This document shows positions 1 through 5,807 of a stretch of DNA of 7,508 nt, piece after piece. A program made the translations under genes and the position numbers. Position 1 is the first letter of the stretch. Every line of letters begins with the position of its first letter. The notes below the pieces were generated by a model, which was given only the letters and a program-made list of their open reading frames with translations, did not search any database and was not told the origin of the DNA. The DNA comes from Clostridiales bacterium (GTDB taxonomy: Bacteria > Bacillota > Clostridia > Christensenellales > Aristaeellaceae). The DNA is taken from NCBI GenBank assembly GCA_019409045.1, contig DXVG01000084.1, forward strand, positions 1 to 7,508, in the 5' to 3' direction.

Positions 1-611
1 CGTTTCAGAAAACAATCAGCAAACAGCGGCTCGATCACCCGGCCTCTTTTGTCCAACCAGGCCAAAGGCTCCGGCTCTGTGCCCATGGCCGAATTCTCTG
101 GCACAGCCGCCTGGCTTGAATTTCTCAATTCGTCTTTCAATCCGCTCACGTCCTTTTTCTGTTTCTGTACAATTTGTTGTTGCTTCTTCCCGGTGTCGTA
201 CAAATGCTCTTTTGCCTGAGGGAAGCAACGTTCTTGTTAACCGGCGCATGGCAGAGGCAATTCCTGCCAGCGCCAACGATCCACGACGCGGCAGAAATTC
301 TCGAAAGCGCCGTACTTGACACGTTTGAGGACGTATACTGGAAAAGAAGTAGGCATGTGACCGATGAACTTCACGGCGACAATGATCCACAGATGCGGTA
401 GCACGCGCTTGAGGACGGTTTTTACGCCGGCACAGTACATGATGGCATTCGTGTCATCGACCATGTATACCCCTGCGGCCTGATGCGCGTCGATGTAGCC
501 GGCGATCTCCGCGCAGGCGTGCCTGATGCCGTCGCGCTCCCCGTTCAGGCGCATGGCTTCGCCAAAGTGGGTCTGAGTTTTCTTGAGATAGAGAACTTTT
601 GCAGCTTTCAT
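1..611 (-). pseudogene. Unknown gene with in-frame stop, runs off the left edge
   Basis: I do not recognise this protein. Translation from the ATG at 611 gives 124 residues (begins MKAAKVLYLKKTQ) and ends at a TAA at 237-239. The same frame is then open for 78 more codons to the window edge. That continuation is hydrophilic and Gln/Lys-rich, possibly a short coiled coil, then a segment containing EPLAWLDKRGRVIEPLF. The start is convincing: AGGAGG lies 8 bases upstream (620-625 on the plus strand). Two readings are possible: one longer gene broken by a nonsense mutation, or a real 124-residue protein followed by unrelated open sequence. The first fits the natural-looking residues after the stop. 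Against it, another minus-strand frame is also open over 16-390, so openness alone proves little. No transposase, toxin or phage motif could be identified with confidence, and no clear minus-strand promoter is visible upstream. Confidence 0.45.
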
Positions 612-619
612 GGTGAAAT

Positions 620-625
620 CCTCCT
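620..625 (-). promoter_or_regulatory. Ribosome binding site for the minus-strand gene starting at 611
   Basis: The minus strand reads AGGAGG followed by 8 bases and then ATG. This perfect Shine-Dalgarno core at optimal spacing is the main reason to accept 609-611 as a real start codon, even though the gene is of unknown function and interrupted downstream. Confidence 0.6.
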
Positions 626-668
626 GTATTGGGGGAACTTTGCGAACCCCTCTATATATAGGTCAATT

Positions 669-687
669 GGGGACATGTTCGGGGACA
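669..687. repeat. Direct repeat GGGGACA x2
   Basis: GGGGACA occurs at 669-675 and again at 681-687, spaced by 12 bases. The first copy overlaps the palindrome ACATGT (673-678). The pair lies between the divergently oriented minus-strand gene (start 611) and the plus-strand promoter at 811. It could be a regulatory site or the edge of a small mobile element, but no matching copy was seen on the other side of any candidate element in this window. Its function is unknown. Confidence 0.4.
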
Positions 688-810
688 CTTCGCCGCAGGG
701 TTTTGAGAATTTAACGGAGGAAATGGTTTGCCCGATGCAAGGAGGGCAATAAAAAGCCCCGCACGGTTCAGCGCGATTGGACCCGCCTCCGGAGCGCGCA
801 GGGACTGGCG

Positions 811-839
811 TTGATAACGGCTGGGGTTTATGGTAAAAT
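811..839 (+). promoter_or_regulatory. Sigma-70/SigA-type promoter for the AAA-like/nuclease mini-gene
   Basis: A -35 box TTGATA (811-816) and a -10 box TAAAAT (834-839) are separated by exactly 17 bases, each one mismatch from consensus. Transcription would start near 846, leaving a leader of about 47 bases before the ATG at 893. No other promoter is needed for the downstream gene, which is closed off by a terminator after its stop. Confidence 0.75.
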
Positions 840-892
840 GAAGTTGAGCGATGCGGCCTTTTGAAAGGAAAGCGCGGGAGGTGAAGGTGCGT

Positions 893-1426
893 ATGAAAAA
901 TCTGAAGCTGCCCGTGGGCATTGAGAGCTTTGCGGAGATGCAGCAAGAGGGATTTTACTGTGTCGACAAGACAGGTCTGATCCGCGACCTACTGAACAAC
1001 TGGGGCAAGGTGAACCTCTTCACGCGCCCGCGGCGGTTTGGCAAGACGCTGAACATGAGCATGCTCAAGAGCTTTTTCGAGATCGGGGCCGACAGGACGC
1101 TGTTCGACGGTCTGGCGATCTCGAAAGAGACGGCGTTGTGCGAGGAGTACATGGGAAATTTCCCGGTGATCTTCATTTCGCTCAAGGGCGACATACTGGT
1201 GGAGCCGGAGGACCCGGACGCGTGCATCGTCATCGAGGTCAAGTGCGCGCCCACATTTCAGGGGCTTGAGCAGGCCTGCGCAAAGGCGATGGAGCAGATC
1301 AAGGCGCGGCGGTGTGACGAGCGCCTGCGGGAGGACGGACGGGAGGACATACTCGCCTACGGCATCGCCTTTAATAAGAAGCGCTGCAGGGCGGTGTGCG
1401 AAAGGCTGTCGGGTACAGTCAAATAA
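893..1426 (+). CDS. Miniaturised AAA-like ATPase/PD-(D/E)XK protein, internally deleted
   Basis: The start at 893 is chosen because GGGAGGTG (876-883) sits 9 bases upstream; an in-frame ATG at 851 lacks such a site. The 177-residue product begins like the AAA-ATPase-like N-terminal domain: LPVGIESFAEM (6-16), YCVDKTGLI (22-30), and the Walker-A-like RPRRFGKT (45-52). It then continues to FPVIFISLK (90-98). From residue 99 it matches instead the C-terminal PD-(D/E)XK-like domain of the same family, GDILVEP...IVIEVK (99-117), with D100, E115 and K117 in the catalytic positions, followed by MEQIKARR and ILAYGIAFNKKRCRAV. Full family members are roughly 500 residues or more, so about 300 middle residues (including the expected Walker B region) are absent. 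The family's role is not well established. The copy is in frame with its own promoter and terminator, so it may be expressed, but ATPase activity is unlikely. Confidence 0.8.
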   Translation: MKNLKLPVGIESFAEMQQEGFYCVDKTGLIRDLLNNWGKVNLFTRPRRFGKTLNMSMLKSFFEIGADRTLFDGLAISKETALCEEYMGNFPVIFISLKGDILVEPEDPDACIVIEVKCAPTFQGLEQACAKAMEQIKARRCDERLREDGREDILAYGIAFNKKRCRAVCERLSGTVK

Positions 1427-1445
1427 AACCACGCGCGGTTTTTAA

Positions 1446-1480
1446 GCGCCGGTCGGAGCGATCCGGCCGGCGTTTTTTGT
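1446..1480 (+). terminator. Rho-independent terminator after the AAA-like/nuclease mini-gene
   Basis: An 11-base-pair stem (1447-1457 with 1462-1472, one G-U wobble) closes on a GCGA tetraloop (1458-1461) and is followed at once by six T (1473-1478). A weaker AAAACC/GGTTTT hairpin (1425-1430 with 1437-1442) overlaps the stop codon just before it. Together they isolate the mini-gene from the downstream starch operon. Confidence 0.92.
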
Positions 1481-1648
1481 CAGACAGATGCAATGCGCGG
1501 ATGAGAAAAATCCGGCCCCGCGGTATGGAAGTCAGGAAAGTAGTTTCTCTTTCGGCTCTCATCAGCGGAAATATAACCGCTACTCTGCGGATAATGTCCG
1601 AAGAAAAGCTGTGTGAATTGCATGAATTTTTCCCCTCTCGTGCAGCGA
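1481..1648. other. Intergenic stretch without a convincing gene
   Basis: Between the terminator and the operator-like palindromes I see no supported gene. A short open frame with ATG at 1524 would give about 46 residues, but it lacks a clear ribosome binding site at a sensible distance and resembles no family I know. Base composition is lower in GC than the operon that follows, as expected for a leader or regulatory region. Confidence 0.5.
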
Positions 1649-1671
1649 TTCGTATACGAAACTAATTTCGT
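1649..1671. promoter_or_regulatory. Overlapping palindromes, candidate operator of the starch operon
   Basis: TTCGTATACGAA (1649-1660) is a perfect 12-base palindrome. Its right half is reused in a second inverted repeat, ACGAAA-CTAA-TTTCGT (1656-1671). The result is three alternating TTCG/CGAA half-sites ending 9 bases upstream of the -35 box. The second element shares the outline ACG.AA......TT.CGT with the 16-base MalR-type (LacI-family) maltose operators of streptococci. A LacI-family maltose regulator is therefore a reasonable guess, but no regulator gene is present here. The position upstream of -35 would suit an activator, or a repressor that blocks polymerase. Confidence 0.5.
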
Positions 1672-1680
1672 TACTTTTCT

Positions 1681-1709
1681 TTGACACTTCCCCGGCACCA
1701 TGCTATGAT
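1681..1709 (+). promoter_or_regulatory. Extended -10 SigA-type promoter of the starch/maltodextrin operon
   Basis: A consensus -35 TTGACA (1681-1686) and a -10 TATGAT (1704-1709, one mismatch) have a 17-base spacer, and a TG dinucleotide at 1701-1702 makes an extended -10. Transcription would start near 1716, about 45 bases before the first ATG. This is the only strong promoter seen ahead of the five-gene run. Confidence 0.85.
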
Positions 1710-1760
1710 GGGTACAACGATACAGGGCAAAAGCCTGTTTGCGAAAGGGAGGGTTCCTGA

Positions 1761-2744
1761 ATGAAGAAGATGCTGCTATGGATGCTCTGCGCGGTTCTTT
1801 TGCTGGCGGCGCTGCCCGTGTCTCTAGCGGAAGAGGATGTGGAAATGGTGCCGGTGCTGGCGCAGGTGCCGGACGGCTGGGAGGGCCCGCACCTGTGGGC
1901 GTGGTCGGACGACGGCGCCAACGCCTTTGAGGCCTGGCCGGGCGAGGCCATGCAGCCCCTGGGCGAAAGCGGCTGGTACTACGCATATGTGCCGGGCTTT
2001 GTGCAGAACGCCATCGTCAGCGCCAACGACGCGGCCGTGCAGACCGAAGGCGTGGTGATCGAGGCGGGCAAGGCGGCGTGGATCGCCATCGCGGACGATC
2101 TTTCCTGCGCGGTCTCCTACGAGGCGCAGGCGGACGAGGCCATTCCCGAGTACGTCGAAGTGTTCACCGTACACGCCTATGTGCCGCTGGCCTGGGAGAC
2201 CGTCAACCTCTGGGCGTGGTCGGCCCCGGACGGCACCAACGCCTTTGCCGCCTGGCCGGGCGAGGCCATGAGCGGCGGCGAGGACGGCTGGTTCACCGCC
2301 GAAGCGCCCGCGTGGGTCAACTCCATCATCGTCAGCGGCAACGAGGGCGAGGCGCAGACGGAGGACATCGCCATCGAGGCGCAGGAAGTCTGGGTCACCG
2401 TTTACAACGACCTCACCTATGAAGTGGCCTACGAGGACCCCGAGCAGGCCGACGTGCCGGACATCACCATCCACGCGCAGGTGCCGGCGGACTGGGCGGA
2501 GCCCTGCTGCTGGGCGTGGTCGGCCCCGGACGGCACCAACGCCTACGCCGCCTGGCCGGGCGAGGCCATGGCCGAGGAAGACGGATGGTACACCGCGCAG
2601 GCCCCGGGCTGGATCAATTCGGTCATCATCAACGGCAACGCGGGCAGCGTCCAGACGGCTGACCTCTCCGTGGAGAGCGGCGTGGACGTATGGGTGGTGG
2701 TGACGGACGCGGAGAACGCTTCCGTGACCTACGAAGCGCCCTGA
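1761..2744 (+). CDS. Secreted protein of three tandem CBM26-like starch-binding modules
   Basis: Start: AAAGGGAGG (1744-1752) lies 8 bases before ATG. The 327-residue product opens with a signal peptide (MKKMLLWMLC, then a hydrophobic stretch), likely cut after SLA at about residue 23. There is no lipobox cysteine. Three repeats fill the rest: about 29-121, 133-224 and 234-325. Each has WAWS (46-49, 151-154, 251-254), AWPGEAM (58-64, 164-170, 264-270), a DGWY/SGWY-type turn and a QT motif (94-95, 199-200, 298-299). This is the layout of CBM26 (related to CBM25) starch-binding domains, where two aromatics spaced by one residue plus the Trp of WPG form the glucan platform. The candidates are W46/W48/W59, W151/W153/W165 and W251/W253/W265. 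No catalytic domain, LPXTG signal, C-terminal membrane helix or dockerin is visible. It heads the maltodextrin operon, so a role in capturing starch, glycogen or maltodextrin outside the cell is inferred. How it stays near the cell is unclear. Confidence 0.85.
   Translation: MKKMLLWMLCAVLLLAALPVSLAEEDVEMVPVLAQVPDGWEGPHLWAWSDDGANAFEAWPGEAMQPLGESGWYYAYVPGFVQNAIVSANDAAVQTEGVVIEAGKAAWIAIADDLSCAVSYEAQADEAIPEYVEVFTVHAYVPLAWETVNLWAWSAPDGTNAFAAWPGEAMSGGEDGWFTAEAPAWVNSIIVSGNEGEAQTEDIAIEAQEVWVTVYNDLTYEVAYEDPEQADVPDITIHAQVPADWAEPCCWAWSAPDGTNAYAAWPGEAMAEEDGWYTAQAPGWINSVIINGNAGSVQTADLSVESGVDVWVVVTDAENASVTYEAP
2210..2270 (+). repeat. Near-identical CBM repeat core, copy in module 2
   Basis: This 61-base stretch matches 2510-2570 at 59 of 61 positions, offset exactly 300 bases. 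The only differences are at 2245-2246 (TT versus AC). It encodes WAWSAPDGTNAFAAWPGEAM. Identity falls off sharply on both sides, where the modules are clearly diverged. Confidence 0.9.
2510..2570 (+). repeat. Near-identical CBM repeat core, copy in module 3
   Basis: This is the partner of 2210-2270, encoding WAWSAPDGTNAYAAWPGEAM with one amino-acid change (Phe to Tyr). The equivalent part of module 1 (from about 1896) is three bases shorter and more diverged, so modules 2 and 3 are the closest pair. Confidence 0.9.
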
Positions 2745-2759
2745 CCGCGCCCCGACCAT

Positions 2760-2784
2760 GGCTCCCCCGCACGGGGGAGCCTTT
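2760..2784 (+). terminator. Intercistronic hairpin, possible partial terminator or mRNA stabiliser
   Basis: GGCTCCCCC (2760-2768) pairs perfectly with GGGGGAGCC (2773-2781) around a GCAC loop, giving a 9-base-pair GC-rich stem followed by only TTT and then GAAA. The short T-run argues against full termination. It lies 15 bases after the CBM stop codon and 8 bases before the next gene's ribosome binding site. It may therefore set a higher level of the CBM protein than of the transporter, or protect the upstream mRNA from 3' exonucleases. Confidence 0.6.
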
Positions 2785-2801
2785 GAAATGGAGGAACTGG
2801 C

Positions 2802-4004
2802 ATGAAGCGGATACTGGCCATTTTGCTGATCGCGCTGCTTGCTCTGTCGCTGGGCGGCTGCTCCGCGCGCAAGGAAGTGGACGCCTCCAAACTGGTGATC
2901 TGGCACGACAAGGAGGACGCCGTGGTGGAGGCATTGTCCGCCTATCTGGCGGAAGCCTGTCCCGAGATCGAAGTGACGTTTGAAAAAAAGACCAGCCTCA
3001 CCGATTCGTTGAAGCTGGTGGGCAACGACCCCTCCGCCGCGCCGGACATGTTCATCTTTGCCCACGACAAGGTCGGCGTGTTTGCCGAGATGGACATACT
3101 CGCGCCCATCGAGCCGCTGCTTGCGGAGGACGCGCTTGCAAATCATCTGCCCATGACGCTGGAGGCAGCCACCTATGGCGGCACGCTCTATCAATTGCCC
3201 CTGTATTTTGAAACGCTGCTGTTTTTGTACAACGAGCGCTACATGCTCGAGGGCAGCGTGCCCGCGACCACCGAGGAATTGTACCAGTACATGCAGGCAA
3301 ACACGGGCCGCGGGCGCTACGGCTTTGTGGAGCAGCACTCCACGGCCTACTACGCCGCCGCCTGGATCCACGGCTTTGGCGGCGAGATCATCTCCGCGAA
3401 CGGCGAGCCGTTCCCGGACGCGGAGGCGGTGCAGGACGCGCTTACTTACCACAAAAAGTTCGTCGAACTTATGCCCGGGGAAACGGAGTACGCCACGGTG
3501 AACACGCTCTTTCTGGAGGGCAAGGCCGACAGCACCATCGGCGGGCCGTGGATGGTGCCCAGCGCCCGCGAGGCGGGCATCTCTCTGGGCATCGCCCCCA
3601 TGCCGGTGGTGGACGAGACCGGCCTTGCGCTGGCGCCCTATTCCGGCGTGCAGGGCGTGCATGTACTCAAATTCGCCGCCGAGAACAAGGAGGACAGCGT
3701 GCGCGCCGTGCTTGCGGCCCTTGTGGAGCCGGAGATCGGCGTGACGCTGGCGCTGGCGAGCGGCTGCGCGCCGGCGAACGCCCTCTGCTACGATGACGCG
3801 GCGGTGGCGGAGGACGAGATGGTGCAGGCCATGCGCGCCACGGCGGAGATCGCCGTGCCGATGCCCAACATCCCCGAGATGGACGTGATGTGGACAGTGG
3901 TGAGCGACCTTCTCACCGACGTCAACCTCTCCGGGCGCGACGTGCAGGAGAGCTTTGACGACGCGCTGGCGCAGGCGCAAAACCTGATTGCCAACATGCA
4001 GTAA
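2802..4004 (+). CDS. malE: Maltodextrin-binding lipoprotein of an ABC importer (MalE-like)
   Basis: Start: GGAGG (2790-2794) lies 7 bases upstream. The 400-residue product has a lipoprotein signal with lipobox LGGC (17-20), so Cys20 would be lipidated and anchor it outside the membrane. The mature part follows the MalE/SBP-1 pattern: KLVIWHD (30-36), PDMFIFAHDKVG (81-92), LPLYFETLLFLYN (132-144), GGPW (247-250), PMPNIPEMDVMW (353-364) and a C-terminal DALAQAQNLI helix. These line up with sugar-contacting regions of E. coli MalE. The Trp of the PD..FWAHD motif is Phe here, while the Trp of GPW and the late Trp (364) are kept, so an alpha-glucan ligand is likely. Length is normal. The MalF/MalG-type permeases and a GH13 enzyme follow, which supports maltodextrin over other sugars. 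The exact chain length bound cannot be read from the sequence. Confidence 0.9.
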   Translation: MKRILAILLIALLALSLGGCSARKEVDASKLVIWHDKEDAVVEALSAYLAEACPEIEVTFEKKTSLTDSLKLVGNDPSAAPDMFIFAHDKVGVFAEMDILAPIEPLLAEDALANHLPMTLEAATYGGTLYQLPLYFETLLFLYNERYMLEGSVPATTEELYQYMQANTGRGRYGFVEQHSTAYYAAAWIHGFGGEIISANGEPFPDAEAVQDALTYHKKFVELMPGETEYATVNTLFLEGKADSTIGGPWMVPSAREAGISLGIAPMPVVDETGLALAPYSGVQGVHVLKFAAENKEDSVRAVLAALVEPEIGVTLALASGCAPANALCYDDAAVAEDEMVQAMRATAEIAVPMPNIPEMDVMWTVVSDLLTDVNLSGRDVQESFDDALAQAQNLIANMQ

Positions 4005-4019
4005 CGACGCGCTGAAAAC

Positions 4020-4048
4020 GGGCGGTGCGAAACGCCCCGCGTCCGCCC
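4020..4048 (+). other. GC-rich intercistronic hairpin after the binding-protein gene
   Basis: GGGCGG (4020-4025) can pair with CCGCCC (4043-4048) across a 17-base loop, with no T-run after it. The gap between these two genes is 76 bases, unlike the overlapping genes downstream. Hairpins here often stabilise the abundant binding-protein mRNA relative to the permease mRNA. That role is inferred, and the high local GC content makes chance pairing possible. Confidence 0.35.
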
Positions 4049-4080
4049 GCCCGCGAAACAAAAGGATGAGGAGGGTGCTT

Positions 4081-4965
4081 ATGCGCAAAGGCAGGGGCTG
4101 GCTGCGCAGCTATGCGTGGAGCGCGCCGTCGCTGACGCTCATCGCCCTGATGGTGGCCTTTCCGATCCTGTATACGCTGTACATATCGCTTACGAACATG
4201 TCGGTATACCATTGGTTCGATTTTTCCTTCATCGGGCTGGAAAACTACCGGCGGGCGCTGCTGGTGTTTCAGCCCGGCTTTTTGTCCGCCCTGTTGTGGA
4301 CAATCCTGTGGACGATCGTCAACATGGCCGTGCAGCTCGTACTCGCCTTTGCGCTGGCAAGCCTTCTGAACGTAAAAAAACTGCGCCTGCGCAAGCTGTA
4401 CAAGACCATCCTCATGTTCCCCTGGGCGATGCCGGGCTACGTATCCATCCTCCTGTGGAAAACGGGCATCTTCAACTCGCAGTTCGGCCTGCTCAACCAG
4501 TGGGCGGAGGCGCTGGGGCTGGAGGCGCGGCGTTGGCTGGCCACGGATGTATCGGCGTTCGTGTTTTGCACGGTGGTCAACCTGTGGCTGGCGCTGCCGT
4601 TCATGATCATGATCATGGATGGGGCCATGCAGTCCATCGACGAAAGCTACTACGAAAGCGCCCGGCTCGACGGGGCCACGCGCCTGCAGCGCGCCGTGTA
4701 CATCACCATCCCCACCATCCGGCCGATGATCGCTCCGGCGGTGATCATCACGGTGTTCACCACCTTCAAGCAGTTCGACGTGGTCTACCTGCTCACCCAG
4801 CAGATGGGCGCGCAGACGGGTTCCAACTTCCACACCGTGCTTACCTACGCCTACGAGAACGCCTTCATCACCAACAATTACGGCTATTCTTCGGCCATTT
4901 CCATGCTCATCTTCGCGCTGCTTCTGCTCTTTTCCCGCCTGCAGCGAAAGGAGGTGTCCAGGTGA
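4081..4965 (+). CDS. malF: Maltodextrin ABC importer permease, MalF-like
   Basis: I place the start at 4081 because GAGGAGGG (4069-4075) sits 5 bases before it. The in-frame ATGs at 3988 (inside the preceding gene) and 4066 (on top of the ribosome binding site) are less likely. The 294-residue integral membrane protein has an N-terminal helix (about 14-36), several further hydrophobic segments (about 68-96, 107-127, 158-180, 215-237, 268-285), and the MetI-type EAA loop ESARLDGATRLQRAVYITIP (192-211), which docks to the ATPase subunit. It lacks the large periplasmic loop of E. coli MalF, as usual for Gram-positive members. It pairs with the next permease to form the channel. Its stop codon overlaps the next start by 4 bases, so translation is probably coupled. 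Confidence 0.9.
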   Translation: MRKGRGWLRSYAWSAPSLTLIALMVAFPILYTLYISLTNMSVYHWFDFSFIGLENYRRALLVFQPGFLSALLWTILWTIVNMAVQLVLAFALASLLNVKKLRLRKLYKTILMFPWAMPGYVSILLWKTGIFNSQFGLLNQWAEALGLEARRWLATDVSAFVFCTVVNLWLALPFMIMIMDGAMQSIDESYYESARLDGATRLQRAVYITIPTIRPMIAPAVIITVFTTFKQFDVVYLLTQQMGAQTGSNFHTVLTYAYENAFITNNYGYSSAISMLIFALLLLFSRLQRKEVSR

Positions 4966-5807
4966 AGCGCGGAAAACTGCGTTCCATCGCCTCCATGGGG
5001 GCGCTCAATCTGTTTTTCATCGCCCTCTGCTTTGTGACGCTGATCCCCATCCTCTACGCGCTGTCCGTGGCGCTCAGCGCGCAGAACACGCTGCTCAGTT
5101 CGGATTTTTCCTTTATCCCCCGCGCGCTGACGCTGGACAACTTCCGCGCCGTGTTCGAGGGCGAGGACGTGCTGCTCTGGTTTGAAAACAGCATGGTATT
5201 GGCTGCGGCGACCGTGGCCCTGTCGCTCTCGGCGGCGATCCCGGCGGCCTACGCCTTTTCGCGCCGCCGCTTTCCCGGCCGGAAGATGATTTTGCGCTGG
5301 CTGGTGCTGCTCAACTCCTTCCCAGCGCTTCTGAGTATGTTCGCCATCTACCGCCTGCTGCGGCCTTTGGGGCTCGTCAACACCCGTCTGGGGCTGATCC
5401 TCGTCTATACCGGCACGATGTCGGTGTTCAGCCTCTGGAACCTCAAGGGGTACTTCGACACCGTGCCCGTAGAGATCGAGGAGGCGGCGCGCATGGACGG
5501 CGCCAGCGACGTGGGCGTGGTTTGGCGCATCGTGCTGCCGCTGGCGCGGCCAAGCCTGATCGTCACGGCGCTGATGGTGCTGATCTATGTGTGGAACGAA
5601 TACATCTACGCCACGACCTTTATGACGGGCGAGACCAACTACACGCTGGCTGCCGGGCTGTACGGCCTGCAGGCCACCGAGACCAGCGGCAGTTGGCCGG
5701 TGTTCGCGGCGGCGTCGCTGCTGGTGTCGCTGCCCGTGCTGGTCATCTTCCTGCTGTGCCAGAAATACATGACCTCCGGCCTCACCGCCGGCGGGGTGAA
5801 GGGATGA
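4962..5807 (+). CDS. malG: Maltodextrin ABC importer permease, MalG-like
   Basis: The start is a GTG at 4962 that overlaps the previous stop (GTGA). It is supported by the full anti-Shine-Dalgarno match AAAGGAGGTG (4947-4956) inside the end of the preceding gene. The frame is open far upstream, but those longer versions would lie out of frame inside the first permease gene. The 281-residue product has an N-terminal helix (about 14-38), further membrane segments (about 78-99, 111-131, 142-160, 198-217, 246-266), and the EAA loop EAARMDGASDVGVVWRIVLP (174-193). The C-terminal TSGLTAGGVKG matches the typical MalG/GanQ ending. It partners the MalF-like subunit. No ATPase gene follows, so energy coupling likely relies on a shared MsmX/MalK-type subunit encoded elsewhere. 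Confidence 0.92.
   Translation: MKRGKLRSIASMGALNLFFIALCFVTLIPILYALSVALSAQNTLLSSDFSFIPRALTLDNFRAVFEGEDVLLWFENSMVLAAATVALSLSAAIPAAYAFSRRRFPGRKMILRWLVLLNSFPALLSMFAIYRLLRPLGLVNTRLGLILVYTGTMSVFSLWNLKGYFDTVPVEIEEAARMDGASDVGVVWRIVLPLARPSLIVTALMVLIYVWNEYIYATTFMTGETNYTLAAGLYGLQATETSGSWPVFAAASLLVSLPVLVIFLLCQKYMTSGLTAGGVKG

Larger units (their letters stand above)
612..810. other. Intergenic region between divergent genes
   Basis: I see no convincing gene in this stretch. It contains the GGGGACA direct repeat, an AT-rich TATATATA run (653-660) that could be a -10 for the minus-strand gene but lacks a good -35, a TTGCCC/GGGCAA inverted repeat (728-733 and 744-749) with no T-run after it, and the palindrome CTCCGGAG (787-794). 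The two facing genes point away from each other, so promoters in both directions are expected. Confidence 0.5.

Noticed and set aside
16..390. 124-codon minus-strand open frame overlapping the unknown gene
   Set aside because: It is Arg/Gly-rich, lacks a ribosome binding site, and looks like a shadow of the adjacent frame. It is kept only as a caution about which frame is coding.
723..752. Nine-codon leader-peptide-like frame MVCPMQGGQ after GGAGG
   Set aside because: The ribosome binding site is only 2 bases from the ATG, no promoter is clear upstream, and no attenuator follows.
751..803. Minus-strand terminator-like structure: 9-base stem (757-765 with 795-803, two G-U pairs in minus-strand RNA) then five T
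   Set aside because: The loop is 29 bases, two of nine pairs are wobbles, and no minus-strand gene ends here, so a functional terminator is not supported.
1524..1665. Small plus-strand open frame of about 46 codons between the terminator and the starch promoter
   Set aside because: There is no well-spaced ribosome binding site or promoter, no recognisable motif, and it runs through the operator-like palindromes.
1824..4088. Very long minus-strand open frame opposite the CBM and MalE genes
   Set aside because: It is His/Arg/Gly-rich and antisense to two clear genes in GC-rich DNA, as expected when the coding strand has strong third-position GC. No start signal supports it.
4116..4961. N-terminal extension of the MalG frame through the MalF gene
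   Set aside because: The extension is His/Arg/Ala-rich shadow sequence. The GTG at 4962 with a full anti-Shine-Dalgarno match gives the normal MalG length.
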